NCBI GenBank assembly: GCA_051278195.1
Contig: JBNMQM010000010.1
Coordinates: 1-64,000 of the forward strand
Direction: 5' to 3'
Source: JAHRVQ01 sp051278195
GTDB lineage: Bacteria > Pseudomonadota > Gammaproteobacteria > Pseudomonadales > Azotimanducaceae
Length of the DNA stretch: 64,000 bases
The translations under genes and the position numbers were made by a program. Under the pieces are notes generated by a model. It was not told the origin of the DNA, searched no databases, and saw only the letters and a program-made list of their open reading frames with translations. Shown here in pieces: positions 1 through 8,444 of the stretch. Each line of letters starts with the position of its first letter. The stretch's first letter is position 1.

Positions 1-262
1 TCAACATATCATTGGTAATGTTATCGGCGATTTCCTCGAACATTTTCGACGCCATTTCTTTGACGACTTGTTCCAGAGATCCGAATCGTGCGTAGAGTGT
101 TTTACGAGTAACGCCTGCTGCCATCGCGACTTCAGAGATGGTCAGCGTCGTAAAGGGGTGCTCTTCAGAGAGTAAACTAACCACGGCCGTTTCTACCGCC
201 GTTCTAGTCCTCGCGACTCTTGGATCGAGTCTGTTATCGAGGGGTTGCTTGTGTGCGCTCAT
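1..262 (-). CDS. TetR/AcrR-family transcriptional regulator, N-terminal part (cut by window edge)
   Basis: The gene reads leftward from an ATG at 262 and stays open to the window edge, giving 87 residues. Residues about 40-62 (TISEVAMAAGVTRKTLYARF) form a typical TetR helix-turn-helix, followed by the start of the ligand-binding region. It is divergent from the CYP153 gene, so it probably represses that gene and itself from the shared 116-bp gap, where a candidate operator lies. The ligand-binding domain is outside the window, so the inducer cannot be guessed; a hydrocarbon or fatty acid would fit the neighbour. Confidence 0.87.
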   Translation of the reverse strand, partial: MSAHKQPLDNRLDPRVARTRTAVETAVVSLLSEEHPFTTLTISEVAMAAGVTRKTLYARFGSLEQVVKEMASKMFEEIADNITNDML

Positions 263-314
263 TGTTGTTTTTCGCCTCGTTAAGAGTTCCAAGGTAATCG
301 GGAACCTAGACAAA

Positions 315-363
315 GTAAACACTTGACTACTTTCTCTCCCAAAGATAGGTTACAAACGTTTAC
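315..363. promoter_or_regulatory. Candidate operator pair and promoter between tetR and CYP153
   Basis: GTAAACACTTGA at 315-326 and ACAAACGTTTAC at 352-363 are related half-sites in opposite orientation (the second reads GTAAACGTTTGT on the minus strand). AAACGTTT at 354-361 is a perfect palindrome. TTGACT (323-328) and TAGGTT (346-351) with a 17-bp spacer could be a sigma-70 promoter for the P450, overlapped by both elements. This is typical of TetR autoregulation but is inference from pattern only. Confidence 0.4.
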
Positions 364-378
364 TAATAGGATGTTCCA

Positions 379-1626
379 ATGAGCACGACCCTAAAAGCAA
401 CGGATGTAGCGACTCAGCCCCTTGAAAATATCGACGTCAGCCACCCAGAACGGTTTCGTGACGATGACTGGCAAGAATGGTTTGCTCGGCTACGAAAGGA
501 AGATCCGGTTCACTACTGTCAGGACAGTGTTAACGGCGCTTTTTGGTCTGTGACCAAACATGCAGATATCAAGGCGGTGGATACTAACCATGAAGTTTTT
601 TCGTCGGAGGCAGGTGGCATATCCATAATCGATCCGAGAGAAGAGGACGCTGGGATTGAGAATTTTATTGCCATGGACCCACCGCGGCATGACCAGCAGC
701 GCATGACAGTAACCCCTTCTGTGGCGCCATCTAACCTTGCGACAATGGAACCGCTGATCCGGGAAAGAGTAACGGACATCCTTGATAACCTGCCTGTGGG
801 AGAAACTTTCAATTGGGTGGATAGAGTTTCTGTCGAACTTACGGCTAGGATGTTGGCGACCTTGTTCGACTTTCCTTACGAAGATCGGCGCAAGCTGATT
901 TATTGGTCTGATCTCACCACCAACGTACCGCAAGTTACCGGTATGGAGGTCGATATGGAGGAGCGGCAAGCGGGACTTCAAGAATGTGCCATGACTTTCT
1001 TTCAGTTGTGGCAAGAACGCGCTGCCGCCGAACCTAAATTCGACTTGATATCAATGCTCGCCCATGGCGAAGCAACAAAAGATTTGATAAATGACCCAAT
1101 GGGACTCTTAGGTAATATTTTATTGCTTATCGTCGGCGGTAATGACACCACGCGCAATAGCATCAGTGGTGGTGTCATCGCACTGAATCAGTATCCCGAC
1201 GAATATCAAAAGCTCCGCGATAATGCTGCTCTCATTCCGAACATGGTGTCCGAGATGATTCGCTGGCAAACCCCTGTGATTCATATGAGACGTACAGCGT
1301 TAAAAGATTTTGACCTGAGTGGAAAGAACATCAAGCAAGGCGATAAGGTCATCATGTGGTACTTGTCTGGAAATCGAGACGAAAGTGTTTTTCCAGATGC
1401 GGACAAATTAATCATCGATAGGAAAAACGCTCGGCAGCACGTTTCCTTCGGTTTTGGCGTGCACCGTTGTATGGGTAATCGTCTTGCTGAAATGCAATTA
1501 CGCGTACTCTGGGAAGAAATACAGAAACGTTTCCGCAAGGTGGAAATAGTCGGCGACGTGACCAGGCTACCGAACAATTTTATCCGTGGCATAGCGGATG
1601 TGCCGGTTGTGCTGCATCCCTACTAG
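379..1626 (+). CDS. Cytochrome P450, CYP153-like alkane/fatty-acid hydroxylase
   Basis: A soluble 415-residue P450. The I-helix motif GGNDTT lies at about 253-258, the K-helix ExxR at Glu292-Arg295, and the heme loop FGFGVHRCMG has its ligand at Cys364. The long match around the heme (VHRCMGNRLAEMQLRVLWEE) and the stretch WVDRVSVELTARMLATLFDF are characteristic of CYP153, the bacterial family that oxidises terminal carbons of medium-chain alkanes and fatty acids using a ferredoxin and ferredoxin reductase. Those partners are often encoded nearby but are not in this window. Divergent from a TetR regulator. Family assignment is firm; the substrate is inferred. Confidence 0.92.
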   Translation: MSTTLKATDVATQPLENIDVSHPERFRDDDWQEWFARLRKEDPVHYCQDSVNGAFWSVTKHADIKAVDTNHEVFSSEAGGISIIDPREEDAGIENFIAMDPPRHDQQRMTVTPSVAPSNLATMEPLIRERVTDILDNLPVGETFNWVDRVSVELTARMLATLFDFPYEDRRKLIYWSDLTTNVPQVTGMEVDMEERQAGLQECAMTFFQLWQERAAAEPKFDLISMLAHGEATKDLINDPMGLLGNILLLIVGGNDTTRNSISGGVIALNQYPDEYQKLRDNAALIPNMVSEMIRWQTPVIHMRRTALKDFDLSGKNIKQGDKVIMWYLSGNRDESVFPDADKLIIDRKNARQHVSFGFGVHRCMGNRLAEMQLRVLWEEIQKRFRKVEIVGDVTRLPNNFIRGIADVPVVLHPY

Positions 1627-1659
1627 GTACTTTTTCACCGCACAATCGGCGAGCTAGAC

Positions 1660-1685
1660 ACTGCTGCGGATTCATTCGCAGCAGT
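1660..1685 (+). terminator. Hairpin after the CYP153 gene
   Basis: Perfect 9-bp arms ACTGCTGCG (1660-1668) and CGCAGCAGT (1677-1685) around an 8-nt loop, 34 bp downstream of the stop codon. There is no long T run after it, so termination may be weak or the hairpin may only stabilise the mRNA end. Confidence 0.4.
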
Positions 1686-1752
1686 CTTCAACCAAGTCAG
1701 GTATTGTGGTTGGCGATAAATGACGCCCACTGAAATTTAGGTAAAAAAATTA

Positions 1753-2415
1753 ATGAAATTATTAACTGTCATAGCATTGCTTGGACTATTGATCGGTTGT
1801 GGTGATAGCCAACAGCCAGCGAATTCCGAAGACGTCACATCAGACGCCAAACCACCGGCCGACACAGTAGACAAAAAAATGGTCGACAAGACAGACCCGG
1901 ACTGGAAATCGAACGTGACTGCGCCCGAGATGATGACATTTGAACCGGGCAAAACTTATACGTGGGTTCTGGAAACGAATATCGGCAGTATGACGTTTAG
2001 ATTGTTCCATGAAGAGTCGCCAATGCATGTGAACAGTACAATCTATTTGACCGAGCTCGGCTTCTACGATGACGTGATCTTTCATCGGGTGATTCCTGGG
2101 TTTATGGCACAGGGAGGAGATCCAACGGGCACTGGTCGTGGCGGTCCGGACTATAAATATGCTGGAGAGTTTGCTCCCGGCTTGTCACACACAAAACCTG
2201 GTTTATTGAGCATGGCAAACGCGGGCCCCGGAACCGATGGTAGCCAGTTCTTTATTACGTTCTTACCCACGCCATTTCTTGACGGTAAACACACAATTTT
2301 TGGAGAGCTAACGTCTGGTGCTGAAATACTGGCAGCCCTTGAAGCTCGTGGCAGCCGTAGTGGTAAAACATCCGAAATGTTGAAAATCATTCAGGCGACA
2401 ATCCTAATTGAATAG
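1753..2415 (+). CDS. Peptidyl-prolyl cis-trans isomerase, cyclophilin type, lipoprotein
   Basis: A 220-residue precursor with a lipoprotein signal (LLIGC, lipidated Cys16), then a linker rich in Asp, Lys and Pro, then a cyclophilin domain from about residue 70. Recognisable cyclophilin blocks are FHRVIPGFMAQGGDPTGTG, GLLSMANAGPGTDGSQFFIT and LDGKHTIFGEL, carrying the Arg, Phe, Gln and His residues expected in the active site. It should catalyse proline isomerisation during folding in the periplasm, anchored to a membrane. It sits between two P450 genes with no obvious functional tie to them. Confidence 0.92.
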   Translation: MKLLTVIALLGLLIGCGDSQQPANSEDVTSDAKPPADTVDKKMVDKTDPDWKSNVTAPEMMTFEPGKTYTWVLETNIGSMTFRLFHEESPMHVNSTIYLTELGFYDDVIFHRVIPGFMAQGGDPTGTGRGGPDYKYAGEFAPGLSHTKPGLLSMANAGPGTDGSQFFITFLPTPFLDGKHTIFGELTSGAEILAALEARGSRSGKTSEMLKIIQATILIE

Positions 2416-2469
2416 GCTTTTGTCTAAAGAGCACTGGCCCAGGTAGAATTGCACCACAAGGCATTAAAG

Positions 2470-3831
2470 ATGGGAGTTTCAGTTAACAACGCGTACATGA
2501 ACGAAAAAGATAATCGTGACTTGTCTCAAATACCAGGCACTTACGGTTATCCAGTCATGGGTCACACCTTTGACTTCCTTAAGGATCCACTGGCCTTAAT
2601 GCTTGGTGAATACCAAAAGCATGGGCCTGTGTTTCGTCAGTCCCTGGCTTTCCAGCGCATGGTGGCAACAGTCGGGCCAGACATGGTTAAGCTTGTCACC
2701 CTCGATCCAGAAAAAGTATTTTCATCCCGAATGGGATGGGAAGGGCTAACTGGCGAGTACTTTTCTGGCAGCTTAATGTTGATGGATTTCGATGATCACC
2801 GTCTGCAGCGACGACTGATGCAAACGGCGTTTAAGGCCAAGGCTATGCGTGGCTACATTGATAGTGTCAACAAGATTACACGAGACGCAATTAGCGGCTG
2901 GCCAACAGATCAGCCGCTGACATTTTATCCAACGATCAAAGCGTTGCTACTGGATATTGCAGCGAAGGTATTCTTAGGTGCGCAACTGGATGAAGAAGGT
3001 GCCGCGCTTAACAAGGCATTCACAGACTTTGCGGATGGTACCGTTGGTATTATCAAAAAAGATTGGCCGGGGCTGCTCCATCGCAAAGGATTAGATGGTA
3101 GACGTGTGCTTGAGAAATTTATCTGGCAATCAATCGATAGCAAACGTCAGGCGGATGGCACTGACATGTTCAGCTATTTTTGTCATGAAAAAAACGAGCA
3201 TGACGACTACTTTAGTCATCAGGAAATTACCGATCATATGATCTTTTTGCTTTTTGCTGCTCACGATACAACGACCAGTGCGTTAACGATGGTGATGCAT
3301 CTGTTAGCAGCCAATCAGGATTGGCAAGCAAAATTGCGAGATCAAATTGTGGGCAGCAACGTGGATATGCTGAACTATGATCAGCTCGATTCGGTTCCAT
3401 TAATCGATTACACCTTTAACGAGGTTCTGCGCATGTACCCGCCGGTGGTGGGTGTTATCCGCCGCACGATTAAGCCTTGTGAAATTGGTGGTCATCAAGT
3501 GGCTGCTCATACTGTGGTGCAGACGTCGATCCTAACCAATCACTATCTGGAGGAATACTGGCGCAACCCTTTCAAGTTTGACCCGATGCGATTTGCTGAA
3601 GAACGGCGAGAACATAAACAGCACCCCTATCTTTGGGCCCCTTTTGGTGGCGGCGCGCACAAGTGTATCGGGCTGCACTTTGCGGACATGCTTTTTAAGA
3701 GCGTGCTCTTCCAGACAGTGAAGCAAGTTCGCGTGAAATTTATTGACGAAAAACAGCGCGACAATAAAATTCAGTATGTTCCCTTTCCCAAACCGAAGGA
3801 TGACCTGCCGCTGATTTTTAGCAAGGTATAG
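2470..3831 (+). CDS. Cytochrome P450, eukaryote-like class (CYP51/CYP120/CYP136-type)
   Basis: About 453 residues. The N-terminal PGTYGYPVMGHTFDFLKDP is the proline-rich start of eukaryote-like P450s, but no membrane anchor precedes it. The I-helix is FAAHDTTTS, the ExxR motif is in NEVLRMYPP, and the heme loop PFGGGAHKCIG has its ligand near Cys399. The heme loop resembles bacterial relatives of sterol and retinoid hydroxylases rather than CYP153. The ATG at 2470 is preferred over an in-frame TTG at 2449 because AAGG lies about 9 bp upstream; ATG 2497 is also possible. The substrate is unknown; a bulky isoprenoid or steroid is a guess. Confidence 0.87.
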   Translation: MGVSVNNAYMNEKDNRDLSQIPGTYGYPVMGHTFDFLKDPLALMLGEYQKHGPVFRQSLAFQRMVATVGPDMVKLVTLDPEKVFSSRMGWEGLTGEYFSGSLMLMDFDDHRLQRRLMQTAFKAKAMRGYIDSVNKITRDAISGWPTDQPLTFYPTIKALLLDIAAKVFLGAQLDEEGAALNKAFTDFADGTVGIIKKDWPGLLHRKGLDGRRVLEKFIWQSIDSKRQADGTDMFSYFCHEKNEHDDYFSHQEITDHMIFLLFAAHDTTTSALTMVMHLLAANQDWQAKLRDQIVGSNVDMLNYDQLDSVPLIDYTFNEVLRMYPPVVGVIRRTIKPCEIGGHQVAAHTVVQTSILTNHYLEEYWRNPFKFDPMRFAEERREHKQHPYLWAPFGGGAHKCIGLHFADMLFKSVLFQTVKQVRVKFIDEKQRDNKIQYVPFPKPKDDLPLIFSKV

Positions 3832-3968
3832 TTCGCGGCGTAAAGTGCCCGATAAATGATTTTGGGACCGTTCCGGCATGAAAAAGTGGTCTACATCTAA
3901 ACGAACAGCGTAACCATTTCTTAAGTTGTGCCTTAACTGCGCGCGGCGCTGTATATACGGAGAATATT

Positions 3969-5210
3969 ATGTCGTCAGTCGCCGATTTTCGTGAAAAAAG
4001 TGACAAGCCAGACCCTTCGGTAGACACAACCGAAAATGAGCCTCAAAACCCGAACCAAAACGAAGTACAGGCGGGAAAAGTTAGAAAGAAGCCGCTGATT
4101 GGTCTCCTTCAATTAGTCGGCGTCATTGCTTTGATGTTGTTGGCATTTGTGTTTTCTAGAGAACCAGATCAGACAGCCGCCACAGTTGCTCCGGCGGGAA
4201 CATCTGGGCCTTTAAACACGGCTGCGCCAGCGCCCCTGGTTTCCTTTGTTCGGCCTGCAGGCTCGGCACAACAATTGGCTATCTCGTCAACAGGGTCAGT
4301 GGTTGTCCGCAGCTACGTCACTTTGATTCCGCAGGTGTCCGGGAAAGTGACTGCGACATCCAACGCGCTAAGAAATGGCGGTAGCTTCTCAGCCGGTGAA
4401 ACCCTGGTTACTCTCGAGAAACGCGATTTCATCCTAGCACTAGCCCAGGCGGACGCAGAGGTCGCATCAGCAGAAGCGTCTCTTGAGTTGAGCACTGCGG
4501 AAGGGTCTGCCGCTATCGCTAACTACCGAATGCTAAATGCGAGTAAGCCAGTACCCTCCCTTGTGGCCAAAGCACCGCAGATCGCGCAGGCAAAGGCACA
4601 GTTGCAGTCGGCCATTGCGCGCCGGGATATTGAACAGACAAACCTTGATCGCAGTGTCTTCTCCCTGCCATTCTCGGGCCGCGTTGTAGAAAGCACCGCC
4701 GATGAAGGGCAGATCCTAAACGCTGGCCAATCTTTTGGCCGTGTGTATGCTCTAGATGCGGTTGAAATTGTGATTTCACTCTCGCCAGAACAGCTCGCAA
4801 AATTGGTGCCGGTAACCAATCGAGAAGTCACCATTACAATCGACGGTGTGTCATTCGAGGGGATTGTCGATAGGGTGGCGGCAGAACGAGATTCCCGCAG
4901 CCGATTTTCCCAAGTATTTGTCACTGCAAAAAGCGACCAATCATTGACGCCGGGGGCATTTGTATCCGTTGAAGTGCATGGGCCCGTCACCAACGATACG
5001 TTTCTGCTCCCGGAAAGTGCTCTTCAGCTAGGCCGAGTGTTCTGGACGGTCAGCAACGGTAACCTTGTTGAAGTGGCTGCGAATATCCTCGGCCGTAAAG
5101 ACGGTCAGTACCTGGTGGAGGCATTCGAGTACGACCAAGGTATCGTCGTGGGATTAGTGCCCGGCGGGCGAAATGGCATGCCTGTGCGACTGGCAGAGAC
5201 TGCCCGATGA
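3969..5210 (+). CDS. RND efflux periplasmic adaptor (membrane fusion protein)
   Basis: A 413-residue protein with a charged cytoplasmic N-terminus, a single membrane anchor at about residues 42-60, then the HlyD/AcrA-type adaptor. A biotinyl-lipoyl-like half begins near VTLIPQVSGKVTATSNALRN, a helical hairpin covers the Ala-rich stretch at about 155-220, and a beta-barrel with the second lipoyl half follows (FSGRVVESTADEGQILNAGQ). It joins the inner-membrane pump encoded just downstream, with a 4-bp ATGA overlap, to an outer-membrane channel. No TolC-like gene is present here, so the channel must come from elsewhere. Confidence 0.92.
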   Translation: MSSVADFREKSDKPDPSVDTTENEPQNPNQNEVQAGKVRKKPLIGLLQLVGVIALMLLAFVFSREPDQTAATVAPAGTSGPLNTAAPAPLVSFVRPAGSAQQLAISSTGSVVVRSYVTLIPQVSGKVTATSNALRNGGSFSAGETLVTLEKRDFILALAQADAEVASAEASLELSTAEGSAAIANYRMLNASKPVPSLVAKAPQIAQAKAQLQSAIARRDIEQTNLDRSVFSLPFSGRVVESTADEGQILNAGQSFGRVYALDAVEIVISLSPEQLAKLVPVTNREVTITIDGVSFEGIVDRVAAERDSRSRFSQVFVTAKSDQSLTPGAFVSVEVHGPVTNDTFLLPESALQLGRVFWTVSNGNLVEVAANILGRKDGQYLVEAFEYDQGIVVGLVPGGRNGMPVRLAETAR

Positions 5211-8200
5211 CTCCTGGGAGTCAGGCCAATATGCCACCGCTCGACAATTATCGCGGCATCATCGCTTATTTTGCCCGCAATCCAGTGGCCAGCAATCTTC
5301 TAATGGTTATCCTGCTTGTAGGTGGTTTATTGGCCGCATTGGGTTTAACAGCGCAGGTATTTCCAACAATCGATCCTGGTACGGTGACAATTTCTGTTCC
5401 TTATCCCGGTGCGACCCCCTCAGAAGTTGAGGAAGGTATTACTCGTCGGGTGGAAGAGGCGGTATTTGGTATCGCTGGGGTTGATCGCGTCACATCCCGA
5501 GCGTCCGAAAATTTGGGTTCCGTAACACTTGAATTGAAAGACTTCCTTGACGCCGATAAGGTTCGTGACGATGTTGAGGCTGCTGTCGAACAGTTGGTAG
5601 ATTTTCCACCTGAAGATGCGGAGCAGCCAAAAATTGTTCGGGCTGAGACGCTGGCAGACGTATTGACCGTCGTTGTTAGCTCGGAACTTGGCGAGCGGGA
5701 ACTTCGTCGCGGTGCCGAGATGATCGAGGAACAACTGCTGGCGTTGCCCCGAGTATCTCTGGTGTCCTTGATCGGATCAAAAGACTACGAAATTGCGATC
5801 GAAATTTCCGAAGATTCTCTGCGCCGCTTCGACCTCACGATGTCCGAAGTTGCGGATACTATTCGTCGATCATCTATCAACCTTTCATCCGGTGAGATTC
5901 GGGCCCAAGGCGGCGATCTCTTGCTTCGCACCAATACTAAGGGTTCAACCGGTGAGTCATTCGAGAATATTGTCCTCCGCGCTGGACCAGACGGGAGTAT
6001 TCTTCGGGTATCCGACGTCGCCACGGTTAGAGACGGGTTTATCGACGTTGATCTGATCAACCAGTTCAATGGGCGCGAAAGTGTCCTGCTCAAAATTCAA
6101 AAATCCGAATCGGAAGACGTCCTTGCGATCGCTGAGGAAATTAAGGCTTTTCTGGCCGTTTATGAACCGCCGCCGGGAATTGATGTTTCCGTTTGGAACG
6201 ATCAGACAGAAGTTCTGCAAGATCGTATTGGTCTCCTGTTGAGGAACGGCCTGCTTGGTTTTGCGCTCGTTTTTCTATTTTTGGTTGTCATGTTGGACTT
6301 GCGGCTAGCCCTTTGGGTGGCAATGGGTGTGCCGATATCATTCTTAGGTGCCTTTCTGTTTTTTGACGCCTTTGATATTAATATTAATATGATGTCTCTG
6401 TTTGCGTTGATCATTGTGCTGGGAATCGTCGTTGATGATGCTGTGGTCGTGGGCGAAAATATTATCGCCGAACAGGAACATGGCAAGGTCGGTATGGAAG
6501 CAGCCATGGACGGCGTTAAAGGTGTCTTCGGGCCTGTCATGGTCGGTGTTTTGACAACGATGGCGGCATTTGCGCCGCTGCTGTTTGTCACGGGAACCTT
6601 CGGCCAGATTCTCAGCGTGGTACCTGTTGTTGTTATTTTGGTTTTGGGTATGTCTCTGATAGAAGCTTTTCTGATTTTGCCATCCCACCTGGTAAATGGT
6701 GGTAGATGGAGTCGGTGGCCACTCGACGTGATACAGGACAGAGTGGCTGCCGGTGTCGAAAAATTTCGGAGCGAAATTCTAGCCCCTGCGGTTGCTCGTG
6801 CCGTTCGCTATCGTTACCTGACGCTTGCGGCTGGCTTTGGACTCCTATTGATTGCCGGGTCATTGGTCAGCACCGGTGCCGTGCGTTTCATTTTCTTCCC
6901 TGACCTGGAAGCAAACACCATACGTGCTACTGTCGAATTTCCTGTCGGTACGCCGTTTGAGTCAACCGAGAGCGCTGCTGCTCGACTGGTTGAAGCTGCT
7001 AATGTGGTTAATGCGCGTCTGGACGGCATTGCGTTTGAATCCATCAGTGTCTCCATTGGCGGGCAAACCAGAACGGGCGGCGGACCAGGGGGCGCCACCG
7101 GAATGACGATTGCTAGCCATCTTGCATCCGTGCAAATAAAGCTGGGACCCGAGCCGCCAAGGACCCTTTCTGCAAAAGAACTGGAACGACTATGGCGAGC
7201 AGAGGTGGGTGAGATTCCTGGTATAGAACGCTTGTCCTATGTCGCCGCTTTCTTTGGCGGGCAACCTGACATTGAGTTTGAACTCGCACATCAGGACGGC
7301 AACATTTTAGAAGAGGCTGTTGCCACCCTAAAAGGTCGCTATGAGACTATTAATGGGGTTTACGAAATTCAGGATTCTAACAGTATTGGTAAGCGGCAGG
7401 TAGACATTAATCTTACGCCCGCAGGTGAGGCGGCTGGGTTGACCCCTGCGGACATTGCAAGGCAGCTGCGGCGAAACTTTTTCGGCGAAGAGATTCAGCG
7501 CATTCAGCGCGGTCGGGAAGAAGTAAAGGTTATGGTTCGGTATCCTGAAAGTGATCGGCAGTCGACCGCTGATTTGTTCGACGCTCGGATCCGACTCTCT
7601 GACGGCAGCGAAGCACCCCTTTCCAGTGTCGCTCGCGTAACAGAATCACGGAGCTATTCTGCAATCAACCGCGTGGATGGATTGCGTATCGTTTCTGTCT
7701 CAGGCCAAGTCGACGAGGCGGTTACCACGCCCAGTGAAGCGAATTCGGCTGTGCTAGGGCAATTTGTACCCGCGCTTATAGCGCAGTTCCCTGGGTTGCA
7801 GGTCAAGCAGGCAGGGCAGGGTCGTGAACAATCAGAAGACCTCGGCACGCTAGGTAGATCTGCTTTGATTGCCTTGCTTATCATTTTTGCTCTGATGGCA
7901 ACGCAACTAAAAAGCTACACGCAACCACTCATCATATTGGCAGGGGTGCCCTTTGGTGCTGCGGGTGCTCTGGTGGGCCACTATCTGCTCGGTTACAACT
8001 TATCGTTCATTTCCATGTTTGGCATGGTGGCCTTGAGTGGTGTTGTGGTTAATGACTCCTTGGTACTCGTGGACCGCTATAACAAGCTGGTTGAGGAAGG
8101 TTGGGAAAATGGCAAAGCGATCGTCGAAGCATCTCGGCGACGGTTTCGGGCTATATTTCTGACCACCGCGACAACTGCGCTAGGTTTGACGCCAATGCTG

Positions 8201-8383
8201 TTCGAAACCACTACATCAGCTCAATTTCTGATTCCTATGGCGGTTAGCTTGGCAACGGGGATTGTCTTCGCCAGCGTGATCATTCTATTCCTCGTTCCGG
8301 CTTTGGTGATGATTCGTGAGGACTTGCGGTTGAAAAACAGAGTAGAGAGAAAAAACCAGGCGAGCTTGTCGACCGCGGCTTAA
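5207..8383 (+). CDS. RND efflux transporter, AcrB/MexF-like inner-membrane pump
   Basis: 1058 residues, the usual RND pump length, with duplicated halves each containing a large periplasmic loop. The first transmembrane helix follows NPVASNLLMVILLVGG. Helix 4 carries the paired proton-relay acids in GIVVDDAVVVGENI; the second half has the matching GVVVNDSLVLVDRY. It overlaps the adaptor stop (ATGA). A second ATG at 5231 has a better GGGAG ribosome site 10 bp upstream and may be the true start, removing eight residues. Proton-driven export of amphiphilic compounds is expected; the substrate is not deducible. Confidence 0.95.
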   Translation: MTPGSQANMPPLDNYRGIIAYFARNPVASNLLMVILLVGGLLAALGLTAQVFPTIDPGTVTISVPYPGATPSEVEEGITRRVEEAVFGIAGVDRVTSRASENLGSVTLELKDFLDADKVRDDVEAAVEQLVDFPPEDAEQPKIVRAETLADVLTVVVSSELGERELRRGAEMIEEQLLALPRVSLVSLIGSKDYEIAIEISEDSLRRFDLTMSEVADTIRRSSINLSSGEIRAQGGDLLLRTNTKGSTGESFENIVLRAGPDGSILRVSDVATVRDGFIDVDLINQFNGRESVLLKIQKSESEDVLAIAEEIKAFLAVYEPPPGIDVSVWNDQTEVLQDRIGLLLRNGLLGFALVFLFLVVMLDLRLALWVAMGVPISFLGAFLFFDAFDININMMSLFALIIVLGIVVDDAVVVGENIIAEQEHGKVGMEAAMDGVKGVFGPVMVGVLTTMAAFAPLLFVTGTFGQILSVVPVVVILVLGMSLIEAFLILPSHLVNGGRWSRWPLDVIQDRVAAGVEKFRSEILAPAVARAVRYRYLTLAAGFGLLLIAGSLVSTGAVRFIFFPDLEANTIRATVEFPVGTPFESTESAAARLVEAANVVNARLDGIAFESISVSIGGQTRTGGGPGGATGMTIASHLASVQIKLGPEPPRTLSAKELERLWRAEVGEIPGIERLSYVAAFFGGQPDIEFELAHQDGNILEEAVATLKGRYETINGVYEIQDSNSIGKRQVDINLTPAGEAAGLTPADIARQLRRNFFGEEIQRIQRGREEVKVMVRYPESDRQSTADLFDARIRLSDGSEAPLSSVARVTESRSYSAINRVDGLRIVSVSGQVDEAVTTPSEANSAVLGQFVPALIAQFPGLQVKQAGQGREQSEDLGTLGRSALIALLIIFALMATQLKSYTQPLIILAGVPFGAAGALVGHYLLGYNLSFISMFGMVALSGVVVNDSLVLVDRYNKLVEEGWENGKAIVEASRRRFRAIFLTTATTALGLTPMLFETTTSAQFLIPMAVSLATGIVFASVIILFLVPALVMIREDLRLKNRVERKNQASLSTAA

Positions 8384-8392
8384 AGTTAAAAA

Positions 8393-8442
8393 GGGGCCAG
8401 AGTTTTTACTCTGACCCCGATCTTTCGGACCCCGATCTTTCG
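8393..8442. repeat. Hairpin GGGGCCAGAGT/ACTCTGACCCC followed by a 15-bp tandem duplication
   Basis: Arms at 8393-8403 and 8408-8418 pair with one G-T type mismatch around a TTTT loop, between the convergent ends of the RND pump and the amidohydrolase. GACCCCGATCTTTCG then occurs twice in tandem (8413-8427 and 8428-8442). The hairpin resembles the GGGGTCAGAGT palindromes scattered in many proteobacterial genomes as REP-like elements, and may act as a bidirectional terminator. Its repetitive nature elsewhere in this genome is inferred. Confidence 0.55.
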
Positions 8443-8444
8443 AT

